Shown here piece after piece: positions 31,711-40,724 of a stretch of DNA of 64,000 nt. Both the position numbers and the translations under genes were made by a program. The stretch is taken from the NCBI RefSeq assembly GCF_030287445.1, contig NZ_JASVWB010000004.1, forward strand, positions 496,001-560,000, given 5' to 3'. Origin of the DNA: Streptomyces sp. ALI-76-A. GTDB taxonomy: Bacteria; Actinomycetota; Actinomycetes; Streptomycetales; Streptomycetaceae. The number at the start of each line of letters is the position of its first letter. The first letter of the stretch is position 1. The notes under the pieces are model-generated. The model saw only the letters and a list, made by a program, of their open reading frames with translations. It was not told where the DNA came from and searched no databases.

Positions 31711-32849
31711 GCGCACAGGCCACGGCTGCCGTGCCCGCGGACCGGACTGCCGCCCCTACCGACCACACTGCCTCGCCCGCCGGCCAGGACGAGTTCCTCG
31801 CGCACTTCGACGCGCTGATCGCCCAGGGCGAGACGATCGAACCGCGCGACTGGATGCCCGACGGATACCGCCGCATGCTGATCCGTCAGATCGCCCAGCA
31901 CGCCCACTCCGAGATCATCGGCATGCAGCCGGAGGGCGCCTGGCTCACCCGTGCCCCCTCCCTGCACCGCAAGTCGGTCCTCATCGCCAAGGTCCAGGAC
32001 GAGGCGGGCCACGGCCTGTACCTGTACTCGGCGGCCGAGACGCTGGGCGTGGACCGCGCCGACCTGCTGGACGCCCTGCACCGGGGACAGCAGCGCGCCT
32101 CGGCCACGTTCAACCACCCCGCGCTCACCTGGGCCGACACCGGGGCCATCGCGTGGCTGACGGACGGCGCCGCCGTCATCAACCAGGCACCCCTGTGCCG
32201 CACCTCGTACGGGCCGTACGCCAGGGCGATGCGCCGCGTCTGCCAGGAGGAGGCCTTCCACGTACGGCAGGGCTACGACCTGATGCGCGCCCTGTGCGAA
32301 GGGACGCCGGAGCAGAAGGAGATGGCGCAGGACGCGGTGGACCGCTGGTGGCTGCCGGCCGTGGCGCTCATGTTCGGGCCGCCCGACACCGAGGCGGGCG
32401 GTGCCGACGCGCGGACGGCCGCACTGGGCGCCGCGGTCTCCCGCCGCGCGATGGCCTGGGGCATCAAGCGCCACACCAACGACGAGCTGCGCCAGCGCTT
32501 CGTCGACCAGTGCGTCCCGCAGGCCGAACGCCTCGGCCTGACCCTGCCCGACCCGGCGATCCGCTGGAACGAGGAGCGTGGCCACTACGACTTCACCCCC
32601 ATCGACTGGGACACCTACCGCGAGGCACTGGGCGACGACACCCACTGGGCGCGGCAGCGGATCGCGCACCGCAGGGCCGCGCACGACGACGGAGCGTGGG
32701 TGCGGGAGGCGGCCGCCGCGTACGCCGCCCGTGCGGCCGCGGGCGCCCCGCCGGCCGGAGCGGCCGCCGGGGAACGGACGGAGAGCGGCGGCACGGACGG
32801 GGCGCGGTCCGGCGTGACCACCCCGCAGTGGACGGAGGAGCACGCATGA
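31707..32849 (+). CDS. paaA: Phenylacetyl-CoA epoxidase-like diiron oxygenase, catalytic subunit PaaA
   Basis: A 380-aa ferritin-fold protein that is the catalytic subunit of the multicomponent ring 1,2-epoxidase. Conserved blocks: [40 protein letters not shown] (E99-x-x-H102), and [15 protein letters not shown] (E182-x-x-H185), which supply diiron ligands. In phenylacetate catabolism PaaABCE epoxidises phenylacetyl-CoA. Here both ends are longer than in catabolic PaaA (~40 extra residues in total), with Ala/Pro-rich termini. GTG 31707 overlaps a 33-codon leader. Placement with kyn genes, a ligase and an ACP suggests a different aromatic thioester, probably anthraniloyl, as substrate. Confidence 0.92.
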   Translation: MSAQATAAVPADRTAAPTDHTASPAGQDEFLAHFDALIAQGETIEPRDWMPDGYRRMLIRQIAQHAHSEIIGMQPEGAWLTRAPSLHRKSVLIAKVQDEAGHGLYLYSAAETLGVDRADLLDALHRGQQRASATFNHPALTWADTGAIAWLTDGAAVINQAPLCRTSYGPYARAMRRVCQEEAFHVRQGYDLMRALCEGTPEQKEMAQDAVDRWWLPAVALMFGPPDTEAGGADARTAALGAAVSRRAMAWGIKRHTNDELRQRFVDQCVPQAERLGLTLPDPAIRWNEERGHYDFTPIDWDTYREALGDDTHWARQRIAHRRAAHDDGAWVREAAAAYAARAAAGAPPAGAAAGERTESGGTDGARSGVTTPQWTEEHA

Positions 32850-33157
32850 GCCGCGACCGGGAGGGCGCACCGGCGTCCTGGGAGGTCTTCCTGCGGGCCC
32901 GTCGAGGTCTGGCCCATCAGCACGCGGGGTCGGTGCGCGCGGTCGACCCGGACACGGCACTGGCGCTGGCCCGCGACCTGTACGCACGCCGCGGTGATCC
33001 GCTGTCGCTGTGGGTCGTCCGCTCGGACGCCGTGCACACGGCCTCCCCGGACGAACGCGACCCGTACTTCGCCGGTGCCCGCCACAAGCCCTACCGCTAC
33101 CCCGAGCACTTCGCGCCGCTGACCGAGAAAGGGCCTGACGGTGACCACGCCGAGTGA
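32846..33157 (+). CDS. paaB: Epoxidase complex subunit PaaB
   Basis: A 103-aa small subunit of the Paa epoxidase. It has the family pattern [40 protein letters not shown] and a final [16 protein letters not shown]. PaaB bridges PaaA-PaaC heterodimers and is needed for activity, without a catalytic centre of its own. ATG 32846 overlaps the paaA stop as ATGA and has GGAGGAG upstream. It overlaps paaC by 17 bp. Length is normal. Confidence 0.92.
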   Translation: MSRDREGAPASWEVFLRARRGLAHQHAGSVRAVDPDTALALARDLYARRGDPLSLWVVRSDAVHTASPDERDPYFAGARHKPYRYPEHFAPLTEKGPDGDHAE

Positions 33158-34016
33158 CACCCGGACGGACGCCACCGCGGCCGGTGCGGTTCCGTCGGCG
33201 ACCGCGGCCGACGACACGTCCCCCGCCCCCGGTGTCCTTGCCGACACCGGACCCGCCCGCCCGGCCGATGCCGATCTCGCCGTACATCTGCTGCGCCTCG
33301 GCGACGACGCCCTCGTCCTCGGGCAGCGCCTGTGTCAGTGGATCACACGCGCGCCGACCATCGAGGAGGACCTGGCGCTGTCCAACATCGCCCTGGACCT
33401 GATCGGTCACGCCCGCACCCTGCTCACCCGCAGCGGACAGCTCGACGGGACCGGCCGGACCGAGGACGACCTCGCGTTCACCCGCTCGGACCGCCAGTTC
33501 ACCAACGCCCTGCTCACGGAGCTGCCCAACGAGGACTTCGCGGTGACCGTGGCCCGGCAACTGGCCTACACGCACTACGCGGTCCTCCACTATGAGGCAC
33601 TGGCGGGCTGTGCCGACGCCGAACTGGCCGCCTTCGGGGCCCGCGCCGCCAAGGAGGTCGCCTTCCACCGGCTGCACGCGGACCGCTGGACCCGCCAGCT
33701 GGGACGCGGCACCGAGGAGAGCGCCCGCCGCATGCGGCGTGGCCTGGAGCGCGTATGGCCCTACACCGACGAACTGTTCGACGAGGACGACGTGGTGCGG
33801 CGGCTGGCCGCCTGCGGCACGGTTCCCTCACCGGCGCCCCTGCGCGCGGAGTGGGAACGGCGCGTCACCGGCGTCGTCACCGAAGCGGGGCTCACCGTGC
33901 CCACGGTCTCCTGGTCGGCCAGGGGTGGCCGCCGCGGCCTGCACACCGAGCGGTTCGGCCCGCTGATCGCCGAACTCCAGTCGGTGCGCCGCCAGTTCCC
34001 CGGAGGCACCTGGTGA
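33141..34016 (+). CDS. paaC: Epoxidase complex structural subunit PaaC
   Basis: A 291-aa ferritin-like subunit that pairs with PaaA and supports it without a diiron site. Visible blocks: LGDDALVLGQRLCQWITRAP, IEEDLALSNIALDLIGHART, LAYTHYAVLHYEALAGC and AAKEVAFHRLHADRWTRQLG. The first ~45 residues are Thr/Ala/Pro-rich and lie outside the fold. GTG 33141 is inside paaB (17-bp overlap), and the stop overlaps the paaD start (GTGA), indicating coupled translation. Confidence 0.92.
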   Translation: MTTPSDTRTDATAAGAVPSATAADDTSPAPGVLADTGPARPADADLAVHLLRLGDDALVLGQRLCQWITRAPTIEEDLALSNIALDLIGHARTLLTRSGQLDGTGRTEDDLAFTRSDRQFTNALLTELPNEDFAVTVARQLAYTHYAVLHYEALAGCADAELAAFGARAAKEVAFHRLHADRWTRQLGRGTEESARRMRRGLERVWPYTDELFDEDDVVRRLAACGTVPSPAPLRAEWERRVTGVVTEAGLTVPTVSWSARGGRRGLHTERFGPLIAELQSVRRQFPGGTW

Positions 34017-34525
34017 ACGGCCCGGCACCGGCCATGGCCCCCTGCCCCGTCCACGAGGTGCGGGAGCGGGTGGAGGCGATCCCGGACCCGGAGCTGCCGG
34101 TGATCGGCCTGGGCGACCTCGGTGTGGTGGGCGCGGTCGCCCCGGACGCCGACGGGGTCCTGGAGGTGGAGATCACCCCCACGTATCTGGGCTGCCCCGC
34201 ACTGCCCGCGATCACCGCCGCGGTACGGGACGTCCTGACCGCCTGCGGTCACCCCGACGGCCGCGTACGGCAGGTCCTGTCCCCGCCCTGGACGACGGAC
34301 CGCATCACCCCCGAGGGACGCCGAAAGCTCGCCGCCAACGGCATCGCCCCGCCCGTGTCCCCGGCCCCCGGAGGACCGGTCCCGGTCGAGCTGGGCGGGG
34401 TGCCCTGCCCGCACTGCGGTTCGCGGGCCACCCGACCGCACAGTGACTTCGGGCCGTCCCGTTGCCAGTCGGTGCTGTGGTGCACGGCGTGCCGTGAGCC
34501 CTTCCCCCACCTGACCGCGCTGTGA
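34013..34525 (+). CDS. paaD: PaaD, Fe-S assembly/maturation factor for the epoxidase
   Basis: A 170-aa protein. The first ~100 residues form a DUF59/MIP18 domain (VEAIPDPELPVIGLGDLGVV, EITPTYLGCPALPAITAAV), related to iron-sulfur assembly factors. The C-terminal ~50 residues are a Cys-rich zinc-ribbon-like tail with CPHC, an isolated Cys, and CTAC. PaaD is thought to mature the complex or its PaaE Fe-S centre. GTG 34013 overlaps the paaC stop; ATG 34034 is an alternative. The stop overlaps paaE. Confidence 0.9.
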   Translation: MNGPAPAMAPCPVHEVRERVEAIPDPELPVIGLGDLGVVGAVAPDADGVLEVEITPTYLGCPALPAITAAVRDVLTACGHPDGRVRQVLSPPWTTDRITPEGRRKLAANGIAPPVSPAPGGPVPVELGGVPCPHCGSRATRPHSDFGPSRCQSVLWCTACREPFPHLTAL

Positions 34526-35676
34526 GGCAGACCGTGAACACCGCCACCCCGTCCACCGTCCTCCGTGAGGTGCTCGTCGACCGGGACCTCGGCACGCGCC
34601 CGCGCACCGGCTGGCATCGCCTGGAGGTCACCGAGGTGCGGCGGCTGACCGACGACGCCGTGGCCGTCGGCCTGGAGGTGCCCGACGCCCTGCGCGAGGT
34701 CTTCGCGCACCGGCCCGGCCAGCACGTCGTCGTCCGGCATCACCGTGCCGACGGCGAACTGCGTCGCAGCTATTCGGTCTGCCCGCCGCCGCACGACCCC
34801 CAGGCGCTCCGCCTGGTGATCAAACGGGGCGGACCCGACGGCTTCGGTGCCCACGCCACCAGCCGCCTCGCGCCCGGTGACCGTCTCGAACTCTCCCCGC
34901 CCACGGGCGCCTTCGCCCTGCCGGACCTGCCGGGCGCCCACCACGTCCTGCTCGCGGGCGGCTCCGGCATCACCCCGCTGGCCGCCATGGCCGCCCACGC
35001 GCTGCGCCGGGACCCGGCCTGCCGCGTCTCCCTCGTCCACTCGGTCCCCACCGCCGCGGACGCCCTGCTGGCCGACGAACTCGCGGAACTCAAGGACGCG
35101 TTCCTCGACCGGTTCACCGTCCTGTACGTCCTGACCCGCGAGGACCGCGGCCACGGGGAGGGCCCGCTCAGCGGGCGGCTCGACGCCGGAAGCCTGCCCC
35201 GTCTGCTTGCCGCGGTGGACGCCCGCCCCGGCCCGGACACCGCGTTCGCCCTGTGCGGTCCGCCCGGCCTGGCCGACACCGCGCGGCAGGCCCTGAGGGA
35301 CCGGGGCACCGATCCGGCGCTGGTCCGCTCGGAGCTGTTCACGGTGGCGGGACCGGCGGAAGGGGTACCGGAGACGGCCGAACCGGCCCCGGCCGGGCAG
35401 ACCCGTGTCACCGCCCGCCTCGACGGCCGCCACCGCGCCGCCACGTTCCTGCCGAGGGACACGGCGATCCTCGACGCGCTGCTGCGGGCGCACCCCGACG
35501 TGCCCTACGCCTGCCGCGAGGGGGTGTGCGGCAGCTGCCGCGCGAAGGTCCTGTCCGGCCGGGTGGCGGCGGAGGGGCAGTACGCCCTGGACGAGGACGA
35601 CCGTGCCGCCGGCTACACGCTCGTGTGCCGGGCACGACCGAGCACCCCCGAGGTCGCCCTCGACTTCGACGCATGA
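34522..35676 (+). CDS. paaE: PaaE, FAD/2Fe-2S reductase of the epoxidase complex
   Basis: A 384-aa NADPH-dependent reductase that passes electrons to the PaaA diiron centre. Order: a ferredoxin-reductase-type FAD domain (VVVRHHRADGELRRSYSVCP carrying the RxYS motif), an NAD(P) domain (LLAGGSGITPLAAMAAHALR, ALCGPPGLADTARQAL), and a C-terminal plant-type 2Fe-2S domain (YACREGVCGSCRAKVLSG and a later LVCRARP Cys). GTG 34522 overlaps the paaD stop; GTG 34534 is possible. It completes the A-B-C-D-E set. The catabolic partners paaG, paaZ, paaJ, paaH, paaF and paaK are all absent nearby. Confidence 0.92.
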   Translation: MRQTVNTATPSTVLREVLVDRDLGTRPRTGWHRLEVTEVRRLTDDAVAVGLEVPDALREVFAHRPGQHVVVRHHRADGELRRSYSVCPPPHDPQALRLVIKRGGPDGFGAHATSRLAPGDRLELSPPTGAFALPDLPGAHHVLLAGGSGITPLAAMAAHALRRDPACRVSLVHSVPTAADALLADELAELKDAFLDRFTVLYVLTREDRGHGEGPLSGRLDAGSLPRLLAAVDARPGPDTAFALCGPPGLADTARQALRDRGTDPALVRSELFTVAGPAEGVPETAEPAPAGQTRVTARLDGRHRAATFLPRDTAILDALLRAHPDVPYACREGVCGSCRAKVLSGRVAAEGQYALDEDDRAAGYTLVCRARPSTPEVALDFDA

Positions 35677-35727
35677 CCGCACCGGCGAGCACCCCGCCGT
35701 ACCACCACCGAACGAAGGAGTACCGCG

Positions 35728-36504
35728 TTGACCACCACCGCCCGCCACGAGGGGAAGACCGCCCTGGTCACCGGAGGCAGCCGGGGCATCGGCAGGGCCA
35801 TCAGCCACCGGCTCGCCCGTGAGGGCGCGCTGGTCGCGGTCCACTACGGCCACGACCTGGCCGCCGCCGAACGGACGGTCAAGGAGATCGAGGCCGACGG
35901 CGGCCGCGCCTTCCCCGTCCACGCCGAACTCGGAGTGCCCGGCGACGCCGACACCCTGTGGTCGGCCTTCGACCAGGCCCTGGCCGGGCAGGACGCGCCG
36001 GCCGGACTGGACATCCTCGTCAACAACGCCGGCATCACCGTCCCGCGCCCCATCGCCCAGGTGACGGAGGCCGACTTCGACCGGGTCTTCGCGATCAACG
36101 CCAAAGCGCCGTTCTTCATCATCCAGCGCGGCCTGGAGCGGCTGCGCGACGGCGGCAGGATCGTGAACATCTCCTCCGTGGCGACCCGCGTCGCCTTCCC
36201 GGCGATCGTCTCGTACACCATGACCAAGGCCGCCCTCGACTACCTCACCCTCTCCCTGGCCCAGGAACTGGGCCCCCGGGGCATCACGGTGAACACCGTG
36301 GCGCCCGGCTACACCGAGACGGAGATCAACCCCACCCTCAGCATCCCGGAGGTCCGCCGCAGGTACTCCGAGGCCTCCGTGTTCAGCCGGCTCGGCGACC
36401 CGGTGGACATCGCCGACGTCGTCTCCTTCGTCGCGAGCGAGGACGCCCGCTGGGTGACCGGTCAGTGGCTCGACGCCTCCGGCGGCGTTCACCTCGGCGT
36501 GTGA
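35728..36504 (+). CDS. Short-chain dehydrogenase/reductase (3-oxoacyl-ACP reductase-like)
   Basis: A 258-aa classical SDR, FabG-like. NADP(H) motif TGGSRGIG (residues 15-22), NNAG (99-102), catalytic Ser150, Tyr163 and Lys167 (YTMTK), then the VAPGYTETEINP loop. TTG 35728 is the start, with GAAGGAG 7-8 nt before it. It sits between paaE and kynA in the operon, so it may reduce a ketone made after ring epoxidation on the ACP-bound aromatic unit, or a beta-keto group from the single-module PKS. Its last codons and stop are part of a 30-bp tandem duplication. Confidence 0.88.
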   Translation: MTTTARHEGKTALVTGGSRGIGRAISHRLAREGALVAVHYGHDLAAAERTVKEIEADGGRAFPVHAELGVPGDADTLWSAFDQALAGQDAPAGLDILVNNAGITVPRPIAQVTEADFDRVFAINAKAPFFIIQRGLERLRDGGRIVNISSVATRVAFPAIVSYTMTKAALDYLTLSLAQELGPRGITVNTVAPGYTETEINPTLSIPEVRRRYSEASVFSRLGDPVDIADVVSFVASEDARWVTGQWLDASGGVHLGV

Positions 36505-36548
36505 CACCACGGGCCGGTTTCACCTCGGCGTGTGACACCACGGGCCGG
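36488..36548 (+). repeat. Perfect 30-bp tandem duplication over the SDR stop codon
   Basis: The 30 bp at 36488-36517 are repeated exactly at 36519-36548 with one T between. The unit covers the last four SDR codons and stop, so the second copy is untranslated. Its perfection suggests a recent slip duplication. Confidence 0.9.
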
Positions 36549-36628
36549 CGTCCTGCCCCCACGCGGGCGTCCGGCTCGCCGGCCGTCCGTCTTCCTGGCC
36601 CTCCGTCGGCCGCCCCCTAGGAGTTGCG

Positions 36629-37477
36629 ATGAACAACAGCACGTCCGCGCTCGCCGAACCGACGACGGACGACTCCCTGACCCGGCCCTTCACGGGCGCG
36701 AGCCCCTACGACGCGTACGTCCACGCGTCCGTCCTCAACTCGTTGCAGCACCCGCTCACGGAAGCCCCGGACGAGATGGGCTTCCTCGTCACCACCCAGG
36801 TGATGGAGCTGTGGTTCACGCTGATCGTGCACGAGTGGCGCACGGCACACGTGGCCTTCGCCAAGGACGAGCTGGGCGCGGCCATGGACGCGCTGGTGCG
36901 CAGCCGCCGCGCGCTGACCGCGCTCAACGGCGCCTGGGCGCCCATCGCCGCGCTCACCCCCGCCCAGTTCAACGGTTTCCGGGCCGCGTTCGGCCAGGCG
37001 TCGGGCTTCCAGTCGGCGATGTACCGGCACATGGAGTTCCTCCTCGGCGACAAGTCGGCCGGGATGCTGCGCGCCCACCGGGGCGATCCGGCCGTCCACG
37101 AGGCGCTCGCGGAGACCTACCGGGAGCCGTCCCTGTACGACGAGGTGCTGGCGTTCCTGTACCGGCAGGGCCTGCCCGTGCCGTGCGGCGTCCGCGAACG
37201 CGATGTCACCAGCCCGTACACCTCCGACCCCGGAGTGGTGGAGGTGTGGCGGCACATCTACGCCGGCCCGCGGCACCACCCCCACCTCGCGCTGGGTGAA
37301 CTGCTCACGGACATCGCCGAGCTGGTCACCCGCTGGCGGTTCGAACACGTCCTGGTGGTGCGCCGTGCCATGGGCTCCAAGCCGGGCAGCGCGGGCTCCG
37401 CCGGCCTGGCGTGGCTGGAGAAGCGCGCGGCCCGCCCGGTCTTCCCCGAACTCTGGGAGGTGCGCGGTGAGGTCTAG
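36629..37477 (+). CDS. kynA: Tryptophan 2,3-dioxygenase
   Basis: A 282-aa heme dioxygenase that opens the indole ring of L-tryptophan to N-formylkynurenine. Family features: DAYVHASVLNSLQHPLTEAP, MGFLVTTQVMELWFTLIVHE, FNGFRAAFGQASGFQSAMYR, and WRFEHVLVVRRAMGSKPGSA with the heme-binding His. Length is normal. ATG 36629 has TAGGAGTT upstream. It is followed with a 10-bp overlap by the formamidase gene and then kynureninase, so the operon converts Trp to anthranilate. No kynurenine 3-monooxygenase is present, so 3-hydroxyanthranilate is not the expected product. Confidence 0.93.
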   Translation: MNNSTSALAEPTTDDSLTRPFTGASPYDAYVHASVLNSLQHPLTEAPDEMGFLVTTQVMELWFTLIVHEWRTAHVAFAKDELGAAMDALVRSRRALTALNGAWAPIAALTPAQFNGFRAAFGQASGFQSAMYRHMEFLLGDKSAGMLRAHRGDPAVHEALAETYREPSLYDEVLAFLYRQGLPVPCGVRERDVTSPYTSDPGVVEVWRHIYAGPRHHPHLALGELLTDIAELVTRWRFEHVLVVRRAMGSKPGSAGSAGLAWLEKRAARPVFPELWEVRGEV

Positions 37478-38315
37478 GGCCATCTCCGCCTTCGCGGCCG
37501 AGGAGGAGAGGCGGGTGCTGAGCCTGAAGCCGGTGCTGGCGCCGGCGCACGGCCGCTACGGGGACCACCCGCACCAGTCCTACGACGCCTGGCCGTCCGA
37601 CGACCCCGACGCGCCGCTGGTGATCCTGCTGCACGGCGGTTACTGGCGCTACGACCGGATGCATCTGACCCCCTTCGCGGCCTACCTCTCGCAGCGGGGC
37701 TTCGACGTCCTGCTTCCCGGCTTCCGCCGCTCCGGCGGCGCGGGCGGCTACCCCGAGACCTTCGACGACGTCGCCCGGATCGTGGACACCCTGCCGCAGG
37801 GACGGCCCTACGTCCTGGCGGGCCACTGCTCCGGCGGCCACCTGGCACTGTGGTGCGCCGCCCGCGGGCTGCTGCCCCCCGGCTCGCGCTGGCACACCCG
37901 CACGCTGCCCACGAGCGTGCTCGCCCTCGCACCGATCACCGACCTCACCGCCACCCGGCGCGACGACCTCAGCGACGGCGCGGCCTTGCAACTCCTGGGC
38001 GGGAAGGACGCGTTCGACCGGCGACTGCCCGAGGTCGACCCGCTGACCCTGCTGCGCGAGGCCGGCACGACCGGGGTGCCCACCGTGCTGCTGCACGGGG
38101 CCGTCGACGAGGAGGTCCCGCTCACGCAGTTCAGCGACTACGCGGCCGTCCACCACGACCTGCGGACCGTCGTCCTGCCCGGCACCGGCCACTACACCCT
38201 CATCGAGCCCGGAGCATCCGGCGCCCGCACGGTCGCCGAGACCCTGCGGGAGATGGCGGCCGACTTCGGCCCGCGGCGATCCGGCCGGACGGCCGAGGAG
38301 GCCACTCACCGATGA
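37467..38315 (+). CDS. kynB: Kynurenine formamidase (alpha/beta-hydrolase type)
   Basis: A 282-aa alpha/beta hydrolase that removes formate from N-formylkynurenine. It carries the HGGYW oxyanion motif (residues 56-60) typical of this formamidase type, nucleophile Ser122 in GHCSGG, an Asp in HGAVDEEV and a final His in GTGHYTLI. This is the arylformamidase fold, unrelated to the metal-dependent KynB; the symbol is used for the function. GTG 37467 follows GGGAGG by 6 nt and overlaps the kynA stop. The gene overlaps kynureninase by ATGA. Context makes the assignment strong. Confidence 0.85.
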   Translation: MRSRAISAFAAEEERRVLSLKPVLAPAHGRYGDHPHQSYDAWPSDDPDAPLVILLHGGYWRYDRMHLTPFAAYLSQRGFDVLLPGFRRSGGAGGYPETFDDVARIVDTLPQGRPYVLAGHCSGGHLALWCAARGLLPPGSRWHTRTLPTSVLALAPITDLTATRRDDLSDGAALQLLGGKDAFDRRLPEVDPLTLLREAGTTGVPTVLLHGAVDEEVPLTQFSDYAAVHHDLRTVVLPGTGHYTLIEPGASGARTVAETLREMAADFGPRRSGRTAEEATHR

Positions 38316-39571
38316 CCACCGCACTCCCGGCACCGACCGCCCTGCGTGAGCGGGCCGCACAGCTCGACGCCGACGACCCCCTGGCCCCGCTCCGTGAGCG
38401 GTTCCTGCTCCCGCCGGACGTCGTCTACCTCGACGGCAACTCCCTCGGCCCGCTGCCCGCCGCCGTGCCGCCGGTCCTGTCCGACGTGGTGACGCGCCAG
38501 TGGGGGAGCGACCTGATCGGCTCCTGGAACGCCAACGGCTGGTGGGAGGCGCCCCTGCGGGTGGGTGACGCCGTCGGCGCGCTCATCGGGGCCGCGCCGG
38601 GGCAGACGGTCGCGGGCGACTCCACCAGCGTGCAGCTGTTCACGGCGCTGGAGGCCGCCGCCACGCTCCGCCCGGACCGGACCCTGCTGGTCACCGACCC
38701 CGGTCACTTCCCGACCGACCGCTACCTGGCGGACGCGGTCGCCCGCCGCCGGGGTCTCGAAGTACGCCGGGTCTCCCCGGCCGGGCTGCCGGAGTTCCTC
38801 GACACCGAGGGCGCCCGGGTCGCGGTCGTCAGCTACTCGCCCGTCGACTTCCGCACCGGCGAGCTGTACGACATGCGGGCGCTGACCCGGGCCGCGCACG
38901 AGGCGGGTGCTCTCGCGCTGTGGGACCTGTGCCACGCGGCCGGAGCGCTGCCCCTCGACGTCGACGTCCTCGGTGTGGACCTGGCCGTGGGCTGCGGCTA
39001 CAAGTTCCTCTCCGGCGGCCCCGGCGCCCCCGCCTTCCTGTACGTGGCACGCCGTCACCACGCGTCGCTGGAGACGCCGCTGCCCGGCTGGACCGGCCAC
39101 GCCGATCCGTTCGGCCTGGGCCGGGACTACACGCCCGCCCCGGGCATCGCCCGCGCCCGCATCGGCACCCCGCCGATCCTGTCCCTGCTCGCCCTCGAAG
39201 CGGCCCTCACCGCCTTCGACGGCGTCGACATGACCCAGGTCCGCGACAAGAGCCTGTCGTTGACGGGCTTCTTCCTGCGCTGCGCGGAGGAACTCCTGAC
39301 GCCTGAGGGCTTCACCCCCGTCACACCGGCCGACCCCGGCCGCCGCGGCAGCCAGGTCACCCTGCGCCACCCCCACGCGCAGGGACTGACCGTCGCCCTC
39401 GCCCAGCGCGGGGTGATCGCCGACATGCGCGCGCCCGACCTGCTGCGGTTCGGCGTCAACGCCCTCTGCACCAGCCATCAGGACGTGTTCACGGCCGCGC
39501 TGCGGCTGCGGGACATCGCACACGAGGACGCCTACGACCCGACGCCGCCGGCCGCAGGGCCGGTCACCTGA
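38312..39571 (+). CDS. kynU: Kynureninase
   Basis: A 419-aa PLP enzyme that cleaves kynurenine to anthranilate and alanine. Seen: LPPDVVYLDGNSLGPLPAAV at the start, WDLCHAAGALPLDVDVLGVD, the PLP Lys231 in GCGYKFLSGGPG, and GIARARIGTPPILSLLALEA, all family hallmarks. Length is normal. ATG 38312 overlaps the formamidase stop (ATGA). It is the last gene of the paa-SDR-kyn operon; an inverted repeat follows at 39672-39690. The operon thereby provides anthranilate next to genes for its activation and ring oxygenation. Confidence 0.93.
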   Translation: MTTALPAPTALRERAAQLDADDPLAPLRERFLLPPDVVYLDGNSLGPLPAAVPPVLSDVVTRQWGSDLIGSWNANGWWEAPLRVGDAVGALIGAAPGQTVAGDSTSVQLFTALEAAATLRPDRTLLVTDPGHFPTDRYLADAVARRRGLEVRRVSPAGLPEFLDTEGARVAVVSYSPVDFRTGELYDMRALTRAAHEAGALALWDLCHAAGALPLDVDVLGVDLAVGCGYKFLSGGPGAPAFLYVARRHHASLETPLPGWTGHADPFGLGRDYTPAPGIARARIGTPPILSLLALEAALTAFDGVDMTQVRDKSLSLTGFFLRCAEELLTPEGFTPVTPADPGRRGSQVTLRHPHAQGLTVALAQRGVIADMRAPDLLRFGVNALCTSHQDVFTAALRLRDIAHEDAYDPTPPAAGPVT

Positions 39572-39953
39572 GGACTCCGGCCGCCACCGCGCCGGCCGCC
39601 ACCGCGCCGCAGGGCACGGCGGGCGGCCCGGTCACCGCGCGGACGGGCAGGACCGGCCGCCCGGTGTCAGGCCGCGGGCCGTGCCCGCGGGCATGACGCG
39701 CTGTGTGCGGCGGGACGCGTACACCGCTCACCTGCAAAATTGTCAGGAACGGGATGCTCGCAGGCGGCGTATCGTGCGTCAGCCGCGTGTCCTTCCGCGG
39801 ACTCAAGGACGCGCGGGTCTGAGCCCCGTCGGCTCGACGACCGGGCGGGGCGCGGCTCGGCCACGGCCCGCTCCGCCACGGCACCGTCCCGACTCCGAGC
39901 GAAAGTCCCGGTCCGACTGATCGGAAGGAGGGATCGGGGGTACACGGGCCCGC
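39572..39953. other. Intergenic region after kynU with a terminator-like hairpin
   Basis: 382 bp without a gene. A short direct repeat CGCCGGCCGCCACCGCGCCG-like occurs at about 39579-39608. CCGCGGGC (39672-39679) pairs with 39683-39690 over a 3-nt loop and may terminate the kyn operon. An AT-richer spot lies near 39736-39744; no clear promoter was found. Confidence 0.45.
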
Positions 39954-40247
39954 ATGGCACCGAAGAACGATCACCCCAAGCTCCTGCGGGCCGTGCGGCA
40001 GATGCGCCGGATCCGAACCTTCTACGCGCTGGGTGTCCTGCTCTGGGGGGCGACAGCCGCCTGGGGAGGCTGGCGGGATCCCGGGAGCCGGCAGGTGTGG
40101 GTGTCCGTGCTCCTGCTGGTCGTCTTCACCGCCCTGCTGTCCGCGACATCCCTGTGGCTGCGCCGTCACCGGTCGGACGGTGCCGGCCAGGTCGCTCACC
40201 ACGCGGCTCCGCGCAGGACGGCCGTCCGCCGCCACGCGAGCGCCTGA
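39954..40247 (+). CDS. Small two-helix membrane protein
   Basis: A 97-aa protein with a basic N terminus (PKLLRAVRQMRRIRTF) and two transmembrane helices: YALGVLLWGATAAWGGW and VWVSVLLLVVFTALLSATSL. A basic RRHR follows and the tail is Ala/Arg/His-rich. No family was recognised. ATG 39954 lies some 20 nt from the nearest GGAAGGAGGG, so the true start may differ or be weak. It stands alone between the kyn operon and the VC0807-like gene, and its role in the cluster is unknown. Confidence 0.55.
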   Translation: MAPKNDHPKLLRAVRQMRRIRTFYALGVLLWGATAAWGGWRDPGSRQVWVSVLLLVVFTALLSATSLWLRRHRSDGAGQVAHHAAPRRTAVRRHASA

Positions 40248-40724
40248 CCCGCGGCACCCCAGGCGGCCGGGAAGCCGCGCTCCCCGGCCCGGGAGCCGCA
40301 CAGACCCACCCGCGTTCCTCGGCCCCACCACCGGCACCGTGCGGCTCGGGCCTCCCGACCGCGCCGACCCCCGTGTGAGCGGACCCCGCCGAGAGGCACC
40401 GCGGGGGAGCCCTGTTCCCCTCGCCTGTCTGGGATCGCGTGTCTCGCAGGCATCGCATCCCTGACGCGGACGGAGATCCCGCCCGCGGAAAACCGCCACG
40501 CCGTGGTGTGGGCGGAGCGGGCGGGCTTGCCTCACCGCCGCCGTGCGCTCGCCGGGTAAGCCGCCTCCCCGGGCTCCGGCCCCGACGCCTGGGGCGACAC
40601 CGGCCGGGATCGTCCTGGCCGGTGCCCAGGCTCGCCCGGATGCCGAGGGCGATGCCGGTGTGCCGGCGCCCGGTGGCGGCTTCACCAGCGTGCTCATCCG
40701 CTCTCCGCTCCGCCCTGGCCGCCG
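40248..40724. other. 477-bp region without a recognised gene
   Basis: A 6-bp stem with 6-nt loop (GCTCCC 40279-40284 with 40291-40296) could end the upstream small gene. The remainder, between convergent genes, has open frames from composition only. No promoter, RNA gene or repeat was identified. Confidence 0.4.

Noticed and set aside
31707..35676. A phenylacetate degradation operon
   Set aside because: Only paaA-E are present; the ligase paaK and the downstream catabolic genes (paaG, paaZ, paaF, paaH, paaJ) are absent, and the operon runs straight into tryptophan-to-anthranilate genes.
36629..39571. A 3-hydroxyanthranilate supply operon
   Set aside because: No kynurenine 3-monooxygenase is present, so the set stops at anthranilate, unless such an enzyme is encoded outside the window.
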